From positions 5,923,506 through 5,987,505 of the forward strand of contig NC_061770.1 in NCBI RefSeq assembly GCF_022458985.1: a stretch of 64,000 nt of DNA, in the 5' to 3' direction. Shown in pieces: positions 33,951 through 44,317 of the stretch. The position numbers and the translations under genes were made by a program. The notes under the pieces were generated by a model. That model was not told where the DNA came from, did no database searches, and was given only the letters and a program-made list of their open reading frames with translations. How positions within the stretch are numbered: position 1 is the stretch's first letter; every line of letters starts with the position of its first letter. The DNA is from Mugil cephalus. Taxonomy: Eukaryota > Chordata > Actinopteri > Mugiliformes > Mugilidae.

Positions 33951-35130
33951 TGCAAATGCCACACCTGGAATCAACTCAGGATCGTCCACCTGCATAAATG
34001 ATGAAGGAGTAACGAGGGAATAGCCCATGGAGCCCATAAAATAACCATCGAGTCATTTGTCCATTTAGTTTTGGTCCCTTGAAAAAGAGGTGGCTACATA
34101 TAAAAGAGCAGCAATTCCTACACCCTTCCTCCAATTTGCATGTGAATACCGTCAAATTACAGCTGTGAGTGTGCACTTTAAGCCCGTATTAATTATACCA
34201 CTCTATCCTGAACCAGTTTTGGTATACAACTAAAATAAAAACTGTCACTCTCCAAATATATATGGGCCTATCTGTACTAGATTGCTGATACTGCTGTATG
34301 AGTGTGAAAGAAGCATTTTGCTGCTGTTACTGCTCAAGGTGGAGCTGATTTCAACTACTTTATATGCAGCTAGTTTAATCCACTATATAATATTTATTCG
34401 CCTAGTGTGGGAACCCCTAGTGTCACATGATAAATATGACGGACCAACAGATGACAGGGTTGAAAAGAAGGAACAGCAAAGCTTAACCTCACAAAGCTGC
34501 ATACATGTTTGGTCCTTCTTATCTGTATTTTTTATTTTTTTTTAATAATTGTTAAATAGATAATATTAGGTAAATTTACCTTTACCAAAGGGCAGCTGCA
34601 TAAATGTAGAATCACTGCAGCTGTAGTAGAGTATAGTATAGTATAGTATATATATAGTATACTGGACTGCAAACATTTCCAACATAAATGTGCATTTATC
34701 GACTTATTTTGTCAAATGTTCACAAATGTTACACAATTATAGTGTAAATTCTCTCGGATATGGGGAATAATACTGTTAACTTGTGTGGTTTGGGTCTGTA
34801 TCTGGATTCTTCTCACAGTTTAGCGAGGACAAACAAGAAGGTAAATCATTCTCAACAGTGAAGAGAGACAAACAGGTCAATATGGCCCATCAATAATGAA
34901 ACAGAGCAGGGATGCATGTTGTTAGTCCTCATATGGAAGGGCAGTACAGGTGAAGGAAGGAGTTATCCAGAGCATTCAAGTCTTAAATTGCTATTTCACC
35001 TTCATTAGATATTTATTTATTTATTTCTCCACCCACATGTAAACTAAAATCACCAAATTATTTGGTGTTGTTAAGCTGATATCGATTTCTCTGTCTTGCA
35101 GCATGCGGCATTAGGAGCATAAATCATTTA
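33951..35130. other. Intergenic, AT-rich, short (TATAG)n
   Basis: A TATAG-type short tandem run lies at about 34629-34662. No coding or mobile feature was recognised. Confidence 0.4.
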
Positions 35131-35149
35131 CTTTCTAGAATAATTTACT

Positions 35150-36560
35150 GGAAAATGAGATTAAAAATAGACAATTAAAAATGGTGGAACAGTTGACTGA
35201 ATCTAATAGATAAACTGTTGAAATAGCTACAAATAATGTCAAAAACTGATAAACAAACATGTCAATTAGTGAAAATGATAAAACTGTAAAATATATAGAT
35301 AAAATTTCTGAAACATTTAAAGTATTTAGCAAAAGTAATCGATTTGCAGTTCTAACAGCTATTAGTAAGTGAGTAACTTGAAATTGCTAGATATTAGAAA
35401 TCAATGCAGTTTGAATTGTTAGCTAGTTAGCTGTTTAAAAGCCCTTCCTTAAAGCTAATGGTAATGGATAAACATGGTAAAATGAATGAATGAACTGTTT
35501 TGACAGTCACTGGTGTGATTTCAGTCATTTAATTTACATTTAACTAAAAGTTCCTCGTAGTTATAGGTAGAGTGATGTATAAATAGTTCAACTAGCTAGC
35601 TGAAAGGGGGGGGCCTTGTGGCTAAACATTTGAAAATGATAGACAAACAGCTTAAATAGTAAAGGAAACAGATAAACATTAGAAATAAGTGGCTAAAAGT
35701 AATGAATTTGTGGTTCTAACAGTGCTAAATGTAATGGCTAAGCATTTGAACCAGTGATAAGTAATTTAAAAAGCACCCTTCATATGAAATGAATATACAT
35801 GTCGATACTTTAGCTGACATTTAGCTTTAGCGTTGCACATTTAATCTTAAAAGTACAACAATGTATATACAGTCAGCGGCAAGGGTGACGTCCAAACATC
35901 TGGAAAAACAAGCTAAAAGCAATAACATTAGCTTATTGTTGTGTCATACTGTTTGAAATAGCAAGATGCTGTTTAAATAATTAAAAGTAATGGATGAATA
36001 GTTTCAACAGCTTCAGCAACTAATAAATAAACTATTAAATGTGATTCAGCTAACATTTAACCAATTGTTCTTCTGAGTTACAAGTAGAATTAAACTATGA
36101 ACAGTTAGCTAAATGTTGCATGTTGTATTATAATAAGTAATGACAACAGCTAGGAGAAATTTAAGCATTCCCTGTAGCTACGTTTCAAGCCCAAACACCT
36201 TGAATAGCCAACAAAAATGAACTAGAACTGATTTGCCATACTATTTGAATTAGCTAGAAATCATTTATAAATTGTTTAGATAATTAAAAATAATTAATAA
36301 TTAAAATGTTAGCTAAAAGTAGGCAAATGGATAACTGTTTGTTAGCAATGGATTTGTACTTAGCTGGAGGTAAAAGCAACTCGGCGAACATTTAGCCAGC
36401 AGTTCCTCTTTTTTAAAAGAAGAATAATCTATGAACAGTTCAAGTAGTTCGCTAAAAGTGTAGGAAAATGTTTTGAAAGTCGCAAATTCGGATAATTGAT
36501 AATGGCAGATTAATTTGTTCACCAAATGTAACTGACAAATGGTACAAATGTCCAGGCAGA
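35150..36560. repeat. Degenerate tandem repeat array, GCTAAAAGTAATGGATAAA type
   Basis: Words such as GCTAAAAGTAATG, GGATAAAC, CAGTTGAAATAGCTA and TTAGCTA recur every few tens of bases with heavy divergence, interspersed with TAACATTTAGC. This suggests an old satellite or minisatellite. Unit length could not be fixed by eye. Confidence 0.5.
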
Positions 36561-37440
36561 ATTACAAAAGTACATTGGACCGAAGCAGCTTAAACTCTTT
36601 TCTTTATTAATAATTTTGAATGAAGAAAATGTATGCAGTTAATGCAGTTAAATCCACTGAAATGAGGAAATTTACAACATGGTGAGCACTGAAGGGGGAC
36701 TTGAGCTCATCTGAGAGGCTGTGAAAAACATGTTGGGATGCAGCGCTGTAGTTGATGAGTAATATGGAGAAAATGTTTTTAAAATGAGTTAGAAGAGATG
36801 GAGGAAGAAAATAGAAAGGTAGAAGATGAGGAGAAAACAGGTTTACAGACCATTAAGCATAAATGTTAGTGCCTTACCCCCCACCGCATCGTCATAAAAG
36901 AGCCCTCCCACACAATGTAATCGTACATTACTGGCAGAAGAGTTTATATCTGTGGTGTGAAATGACAATGTTATGTCTGAAAATTCATGTGTCTCGAGAA
37001 TGTGAGCAGACAGAACGTGTCGCCCTGCTGCTGTGATGGTCAAAAATCTATAAACCGACAACTGAACCCCCTGCGTAATCATTTTAAAACCACTGAGTGC
37101 AACACGGTAGGCACGACATAGATGTAAGGGAAGGGTGGCATAAGGCCTGGCACTGCATCTCCAAACGAGTGTTATGCTTAAAATAAATCCATATCTGTAA
37201 CAAGCAGAGTGTGAAAAATCAATCAAGATCAATGTGACAGGGGATTTTGTGGGAAGTGTTGCTATGGTGGAGAATACAGCAGACTGTGAGAAAGCAGGAG
37301 AGAGAGGCGATAAGGCGGCTTCTTCTCTGAAAGCTGCAGATTAAAGTGACCTATCGACCTGTGCGCTGATGTTTCCCTAATTACCTTGTCTCACCATCCT
37401 GATGAACGGCTCCGACACGGTTTCTCCTCTTCTGTCTGTG
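36561..37440. other. Intergenic, no gene recognised; one long minus-strand ORF
   Basis: The minus strand is open for 390 nt at 37232-36843, but the translation has no recognised domain and no supported splice context. Confidence 0.35.
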
Positions 37441-37880
37441 AAGGTTCTCAGTCATCCAGGTCACGGCAATCCAAAAAGCGTTGAATAAGGTCAGTTCGAC
37501 TTTAAACCTCAATTTCCCGCTAGTTTATCAGAACTGAAGTAGCCGCTCGGATGAGTGGCGAAACGTCTTCAAGAAATCCGACAAGTCCAGCTGACCTTAT
37601 TCAACGCCTTTTGGTTTCTCCTCTTCCGTTTACAGCATCGTTTACGACCCCAAACTCTGACACAGCAACACCTGACAAGCGCATGCTGGACTTCCAGTGA
37701 GTTTTGTGCAAATATCTTGCAGAACTTAACTCTTCTGCCGTCTCATTACAGCTGAACAGTAGTGGTGTCGCTCTACTGATGTAAAAGAAACCACAAAAAA
37801 AGTACATTTGAAATGAAAGAAACTGGACTTGTTTAGTTCCTCCAAGATGTTTCACCACTCGTCCATGTGACCTCTTAAAT
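37441..37880. repeat. Dispersed repeat with inverted arms (GGCGAAACGTCTTCAAG family)
   Basis: Left arm 37471-37500 and right arm 37584-37614 pair as inverted repeats over about 27 of 30 positions (core GTTGAATAAGGTCAG). Between them is GATGAGTGGCGAAACGTCTT. A diverged, inverted copy of that segment recurs at about 37815-37870 (CCAAGATGTTTCACCACTC). I recall this as a widespread fish repeat, but I cannot name its class. Confidence 0.6.
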
Positions 37881-38624
37881 GACTGTTGGGGAGTTTTTTA
37901 ATAGGGGTATTTGTGGGTGGTGCCCACTTGAAATGCTCTTTTAACACCAGATATTCACCAACAATTAGACAAATGCTGCACAATTCAGAATCACCAGTTA
38001 ACCCAACGATCATTTCTCTGGATGGTGAGAGGAAGCCCTGCTCAGATTAACTCGGGTTGTATTGATAGTCTATAATCTCCAATGTAAGTAAATCAATGTA
38101 GTGCAGAATATTTTGTATATAAAAAGTTTATTGAAAAAGTACCACTAAAGTACAACAGGCGAAGTAATTTAAGTAATAGTAGTAGTGAGGAATCCATGAG
38201 ACCAGACTTGGTTGTGGTTCTTTGTAAATACAGTGTAACTGACAGCAGACACACACCTGGACTGTGCCTGATCTTCCTGACAAGGTCCAGCTGCCACGTT
38301 GATGTGCCCTTGAAAAACACCGACAACTTCTAGTCTCTGACTGTGCTTTGAGAAACGTGTGGACGACTTTTTGACTTGTCGGAAAGTGTTGGACAAGCAG
38401 TCGATACCACAGTTGTGTTTGTCCATAGATAAGGAGCTACAGCACCAGTCCAGGCAGCAGGTGTGAGTGTTTCTTGGCTGGGACTCTCACTAAGCAATGG
38501 GCCTGCACATAACACCTCACTTAAACACATTTGTGTCAAGAGTTTAAGGTTAATGGCTGACTGACTTCTGACTAAAGTTTAGATGCATGGGCAGATTGTG
38601 AGGAAGTGGGCTATGAGACATTGT

Positions 38625-39200
38625 TTTTGTGATTGGTTTGACCCATTTGTGGACATTGTTTTGTCTCTTTCATGGTTGTACTGTGTCTCTTTGCGATACG
38701 TTTATGTCTTGTTGTTGCTTTGTCTCTCCATGGTCCAATTGTTTTATGCCCCCGTGGTAATTGTGTGTCTTTCTGGTCATTTGGTGTCTCTTTATTGTCA
38801 TTGTTTGTGTTGGTCTCTCTCTTGGTAATGGATGACCTCTTCTGCTGTCATTTTGCATGTCTCGTAGTGGTTTCAATCTTTTTGCTGCTGTTTTGTGTTA
38901 GTGTGGTCATTCCTGTTTCTCTTTGCAATCATTTTATTGCAGTTTGTTGTCATGTCTCATGTCGTGTCTCAGTAAACGTCTCTTGCATTTCTTTGATCGA
39001 TCGTTAGCCTCTGTTTGTTGTCATTTTGTGTAACTTTGTAGCTGTTTTGTTTCTCTATGTGACTCTATCAGTGCCATTTGTTGTTACGTTGCATCTTAGT
39101 ATATCTTTGTGGTACTTTTGTGTCTCTGTATGTCTCTTTCTGATAATTATGTGTTGTAGCTGTGGCTGTTTTGTGTTTCTGTCTCTGATCTATATCCCTG
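38625..39200 (+). repeat. Degenerate minisatellite, unit near 20 bp (TGTCTCTTTGTGGTCATTTT)
   Basis: Copies such as GTGTCTCTTTGCGATACGTT, GTCTCTCCATGGTCCAATTG and GGTGTCTCTTTATTGTCATT succeed each other for about 575 bases with substitutions and length changes. Long open frames on the plus strand here are a side effect of the repeat. Confidence 0.75.
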
Positions 39201-40130
39201 TCACTCACCCTTTGTATGTGGGACTTCTTACTCTTTGGCCACCTGTACTGTTCAGCATTTCACTAAGATGGAAAGTCACCATAGCGGCAACAGTTTACAC
39301 TAGGAAGTAAAAACACATCATTCATTTACCAGGAACATACTAGCATGTATTTGCCTGGTGAACGCAGCAGCTTGGTAGATGATGTTGTTGTATTGCAGCG
39401 AAGTTTGGCCTGCTTGAACTTTTTTGCTGACCTTGCATGTATATTGTATCTCCCTACAGGACTGCAGTCAGTCTGAAGGCGACCTCAGTATTTCTGTATC
39501 CCTGAGTCAGAGAGGTGTTATCAGAGGTTGTAGAGGTGGTTGAGAAAAGTACAGAAATGTACCTCATATATGATCAAGTAAAGAGGACAGGAGCAGACAA
39601 TTGCTCTGCGATGCAGCCAGCAGCACGCTGAGTCAAATACTGTGATTAGGTGCAGTTTAGATTACTTGACTTTAGGAATTTCTACTTTGAGCTATTTCTG
39701 CTACAGCTTTAATTTCTGGTGAGAGTGAGGTATTATTATATCTTAAAACAGTGAATTCCAACATTTTCTATTCATGACCCTTTAACAGAGAAGAGTGTTT
39801 CATTGTAGTGTTTCAGTATGAAACAGATTCACCAAAAAGACATTTCCCCTCTAACGTTCTGATTTAAAAAGAGTTTGAAGCACACACAGCCCAAATCATG
39901 CGATATTTCACGAAAAAAGCAAATACATCAATCACATCATGACTTTTTTTTTTTTTTTTTTTTTAGAGGCCTGACCACTACATTGAGAACAATTATCCTT
40001 TATACTGTATATAACTAGTTTAAATGAGCTCAGTGTCGATCAGATGCAAGATTATCAAAGAGACCAAGTACTTTTACCTTTATTGCGTCTTGGTTTTAAT
40101 ATTTAATGGAGTTTTGATTTTGTCCTTGAG
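39201..40130. other. Intergenic, no gene recognised; poly-T run
   Basis: Holds a T run at about 39944-39964. Nothing else was recognised. Confidence 0.4.
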
Positions 40131-40139
40131 TTATAATGT

Positions 40140-40400
40140 TTTGATTCAGAGAGGTGTTGACTCACCTTTATGGTCATTTTGGACACTGCAGTTTGTGGAG
40201 CTGATGAACTGTGCAGCATTATACTGGGATGAGTATCCTCATTAAAATAAATGAGGTGGACAAAACAATAGAAACACCTGTGGGGATAATGCACTGCAGT
40301 TCAACTAGGCCTTGAAAAGATTATTGGTTTAACGTCTGTTCACTGAGGTATTAGACTGCATTAGTGTGGGCCAAGTCTATCTAATAAACTGGCAAACAGA
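40140..40400 (-). mobile_element. Decayed DNA transposon fragment
   Basis: CACCTTTATGGTCATTTTGGACACTG is, inverted, the same segment seen in the Tc1 fragment at about 41289. GGTGGACAAAACAATAGAAA then CACCTG and ACTAATAAACTGG-like words match other fish transposon ends. Boundaries are approximate. Confidence 0.45.
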
Positions 40401-40799
40401 GTATTTGGGCTAAGCTATTACTGCATGGGGTCCAGAGTAAGCACAGGTCCAAACCAACTCACTCATATTTCACTCTCAGTCCAATTCAGGAATAATTTAT
40501 TTGAGGCAATCCCGTTGCAAAGACGTTCGCATTCAGTTCGCTGGTGTCAACAATGTTTAAACACAGTGTTAGAACAATCAAACACACAATCAAAATCTAA
40601 AACAATTAAAAACACACCCATGATGGCATTCATTCTAATCTTAATTATTAAGTAATTTTACATAATTTTTCCCAACACTGTACATCACCTCTACAGGTAG
40701 AGACAGAGATACAAAAGACACAAACAGTAATTAAATCCCTCAACAGACACAGACGGGTCAATTTAAGTGTCAAAACAACACTTTTTTAAATAGTTTCTC

Positions 40800-40880
40800 T
40801 TGTCTATTCTTTTTTTGCATCACTGCTGCACTGCTGTCCCTGCAAAACCTTAATAACAACTCTAACACTGGGATAAAGTC
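40800..40880 (+). mobile_element. LINE 3' tail adjoining the TTATC array
   Basis: CACTGCTGCACTGCTGTCCC and CACTGGGATAAAGTC match the 3' end of a fish LINE. The following TTATC array is probably its expanded terminal repeat. Confidence 0.55.
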
Positions 40881-40965
40881 TTATCTTATCTTATCTTATC
40901 TTATCTTATCTTATCTTATCTTATCTTATCTTATCTTATCTTATCTTATCTTATCTTATCTTATC
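40881..40965 (+). repeat. (TTATC)17 microsatellite
   Basis: Seventeen perfect TTATC units. Perfect copies suggest recent expansion. Confidence 0.97.
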
Positions 40966-41204
40966 GAGTCACATCATAGTGCATCCTCTGTGTCTTCCAC
41001 ACCTGAGGGCCCTGCCCCTGCACAAGATCTGATATTGTGATGGTAATTTACCTTGCTTTCTGAGTACTTGTTAAATCATAATCTGTGCTAGGGTTATTTT
41101 GGTTTTGATAATAATTTTGCACTTGGTTCTAGTCCATTCGACAAAGCAATGTGAACAAATGTATTAATGAAAATCTTCAGATAAAATGCTGATGATATTC
41201 TCTG

Positions 41205-41554
41205 TGGATGCCACTTGACAGGCATGTACCACCCATAACAATCATCCCGAGCCAACAACAATGACTCTCCAGCCAAGCTCACGGCCGTGTCCAAAATGAC
41301 CATAAAGGTGAACCTGACGTCCAAATTCACTAGGTCCAAACTGATCAAGTATCTGTGGGATGATTCACAGAGGCCCCTCCCCTCAACCCATAGGACCCAA
41401 AGACCCCCACTGACAACATCCTGTTACCAGACACCACAGGACGCCCTCAGAAGACCCATTTCAATTCTCTGATGAGTCAAAACTGTTTTGGAGGCACAAG
41501 GGAGACCTACACAATATACGGAAGGTGGTCATAATGTTATGCCTGATCGGTGTA
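41205..41554 (+). mobile_element. Tc1-like transposon, 3' end with terminal inverted repeat
   Basis: Reads GTACCACCC, then a decayed catalytic end ([14 protein letters not shown]; intact elements have SPDLNPIEHLWD), LTTSCYQTPQD, and finishes with the terminal repeat AGGTGGTCATAATGTTATGC and CTGATCGGTGTA. The 5' part is missing or unrecognisable. It is nonfunctional. Confidence 0.8.
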
Positions 41555-41922
41555 TATGGACCAAAATATATTTACACAGCACAGCACTACATTCTCATTC
41601 TCACTCGAGGCCCATGGTGTTTTTATCAAAACATATTCTATCCAGTACATTTCAGTTTCATTTCTATAATGCAAATAACAATTCAGATAGTACCAAGAAG
41701 CTTTAAACAACAGCCTGGAACATCTATGGCAAGCACTGAGTTTCCAGTGTTAAGGAAAAACTTTGAAAAGAAAGAAACCTTGAGGTACTCACATGGGGGC
41801 ACACGTCTGGTTTAGGCTGGTGGGTTATAGAGAAAGAAAAAGGAGGTGGGACAGAAGAGAAAAAGGCAGGAGAGTTTGTAGTTACAGCTGTGCAATGGAC
41901 CTACTCTTAAAGTGGTAAGTGT

Positions 41923-42247
41923 TGTATATTGATGCTGTAGAAAGAAGTGATCACTGCTGACAAGTCTTCTCTTGCATTCAAAAAGGTTTATTAAAAGGAA
42001 GAACAGTGCCAAAAAGCTCTTGCGGAGTCTGAGAGAGCTTCTGGGCAATTGTCGAATCCTCTCTCTCGTTCAGCTCCTACAGTCTCCTTATATACGGTTC
42101 TCAACTTGTCGGCTTATGTCTAGTAGTTTTACAAGCTGACAACTGGTAAATGATCTTTTAACTTTGTACACATTTTACAAACCCCAAAACAGAAAGGAGA
42201 CCCTAAGATAAAAAGGAGAGGACCATATACTACATAAGCAATCCACA
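41923..42247 (-). mobile_element. Solo LTR of a retrotransposon (325 bp)
   Basis: Flanked by identical 6-bp duplications AAGTGT at 41917-41922 and 42248-42253. On the minus strand it begins TGTGGATTGC and ends CAATATACA, the TG...CA rule. Inside, the minus strand carries a TATATAAGG promoter box (plus 42086-42094) and an AATAAA signal (plus 41987-41992) in the right order for U3-R-U5. No internal retroviral genes are present, so this is a recombined remnant. Class (ERV or Gypsy-like) not determined. Confidence 0.8.
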
Positions 42248-42459
42248 AAGTGTGGGAATAGCATCATTTTTTATCTGGAGTCACCTCACTTCAGTACCTT
42301 AAATGTGTTTTCATAAGAGATGATCTGTGTGAAACCTCAAACTGGCCTTCAAAGGTCTGTCAGAAACACAGCCGGCAGCACAAACTCAAACTCTCACAAA
42401 CTCTCGGAGACATTTATTTCCCCCAGACTCCAGAATAAAACTGGATCATTTACTTGTTC

Positions 42460-43865
42460 ACTGTAAAATGAGGGACGGGGGTGGGCAGATTAATGTCCCC
42501 ACCACATGTCTAGCTCGTCTATAGAGGGGCACGGGCCCCTGTTCGTACTTCGCGGGCTCCCGGAGCATGTGGCCGCAGCCTTCACGTCACCGTGGGGGGG
42601 TGGGGGTTCAGCACCCTGGACAGCGGCGCCTGGTCAATAATAAAGCAGCCGGAGCTCCGTCCCTGCCCAGCAGCTGGGAGCTCGGAGAGAGCCGCATCAA
42701 TCCGTCGAAGACGAATGGAGAACAAGAGAGAAGGAGAGAAAAAAATTGCGACTTGTTTACAGGATGACAGTCCATGTCTTTCCCCTCCCTGTTCCGGAAG
42801 TAGCTGCTGCGTTGGTTCAATCTCCAAGCCGACCATTTCGAGGAGGAAAATCAGCGCCAGCAGTATCATCACCACCATCTATCTGATCCAATAATCAATG
42901 CCATTACTGCCGTGTAATTGCTGTCGGATACGAAGCCATCTCAATGCGTCTTTCTCTCCAAATATATATATAAAAAATCGCAGGGTGCCTTTATTGTTTC
43001 CACCTCTCGTTGACATTTCGCCGCGTTTCTGGCTCGCAATGAAACGCTGATGGACATCGAGCGAAGAAGGGAAAACATGGGGCTCTCGGAGGTTTTTGTG
43101 CCACCGTGTTTCCAGCTATAGGCTCGAGAAAATGCAAATGATGAGGATTGTGTTTTTGATCTGGATTGTCGGGATGAGCAGCGAGGATTCTTCGTGGATC
43201 AACCAGAGGCTCCACAAAAAGGAGATGAAATAGAAAGAGAGGAGAGGGAAAACCATGATCTGACGCTTGGGATGCTACAATGAGGGACAATTAAAAAAAT
43301 TAAAAGACAATACGATCGCGTCCGAATTGAATCTCCTCTCATTTTTTTCTTTTGTTTCTTTTTTTGGATTATGATTCTTGACAAGAGTCCCAGATGTGAC
43401 TGTGCGGATGGCATGTCGTATTTTATATCCCATCTCCTGTTTCCTGGCTCGGTGTTGCTCTCTCTTCCACTCGTCCACTCTCTCGCAGTCTTTTGCTTTG
43501 GGTAGCAAAAACATGTAGGCTATTTTTTTTATTTATTTTTTTTTGCTGCAAGCCCGGTGAAAGAAAAAAAGAAGAAGGTGTATTTGGGAAGAAGAAAAAT
43601 GGACGATGGAAACGGAAAAGCAGTTTAAGTTGTGATGTTTTGTGGGGTGCAGTGAAAGATGCATCTGTAGACAACGTTTGCTGAGTTGTTTGAGTAATGA
43701 ATATTGAAAGAGTGTGTCGGCCAACTGAAAGGGAAAATCTTTCATCCGCATTGGCTTAGACACACATGCCATCAGTGGGACCAGAGCCTTTATTTCTCTG
43801 GATGTACAATTAGCAGAGAAATAAACATGAACATATAAAGTCTATAAATAATAATACCAACAATC

Positions 43866-43910
<45 letters not shown>

Positions 43911-43975
43911 GAAGGGGGAGGCAAAAACACTTCATTTATTTATTCCAATCTGACTGATTCTTTATGTAGCCAAAA
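42460..43975 (+). promoter_or_regulatory. marchf9: marchf9 promoter and 5' UTR region
   Basis: GC- and CpG-enriched at about 42520-43080, then AT-rich. TATATATATAAAAAA near 42961-42975 could serve as a TATA box, and an (AAT)n run sits just before the coding exon. TTTATGTAG|CCAAAAATG just upstream of the ATG could be a splice acceptor, so the 5' UTR may be split. The start site is not determined. Confidence 0.4.
43866..43910 (+). repeat. (AAT)n microsatellite
   Basis: Perfect AAT repeat of about 15 units, 65 bases upstream of the marchf9 ATG. Confidence 0.95.
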
Positions 43976-44317
43976 ATGTTCAAGTATCGGATCCGCATGT
44001 TTTTTAATGAACTGAAAGTCCTGGTGTTTATGCGATCCGATTCGAGACAGCCCAGCTCAGACACAGATAGACGGTCCACCACCACCACTACCATGCGAGG
44101 TCTGGGGATGGGCGGCTGCGGTTGGCCGCCTTTCGTCGACTGCCATTCCCGGGATGACGAGGAGGAGTACTACGGCAGCGACCCGCGGCCCCGGAGCCTG
44201 GCGTTTGAGGACAAGGAGCCCAAGCTGCAAGTGGGCCTGGACGCCGTGTCCCTGGCCAGCACCGCCAGCAGCCTGCGGACCCCCCAGTGCCGGATCTGTT
44301 TCCAAGGCCCAGAGCAG
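43976..44317 (+). CDS. marchf9: marchf9 exon 1
   Basis: 114 codons: conserved start, a CGWPPFVDC segment, [20 protein letters not shown] acidic linker and the first RING-CH cysteines (CRIC). Donor CAG|GTAGAC. The frame runs on past the donor, but the continuation has no homology. Confidence 0.92.

Noticed and set aside
36843..37232. 129-codon minus-strand ORF in the intergenic region
   Set aside because: No domain, no good acceptor or donor, no polyA signal; composition looks like random open sequence.
38093..38539. Overlapping minus-strand ORFs (85 and 77 codons)
   Set aside because: Considered as exons of a lost gene; no recognised domain and no consistent splice sites.
40881..40965. CRISPR-like or other regular array
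   Set aside because: Units are contiguous 5-mers without spacers in a fish genome: a simple microsatellite.
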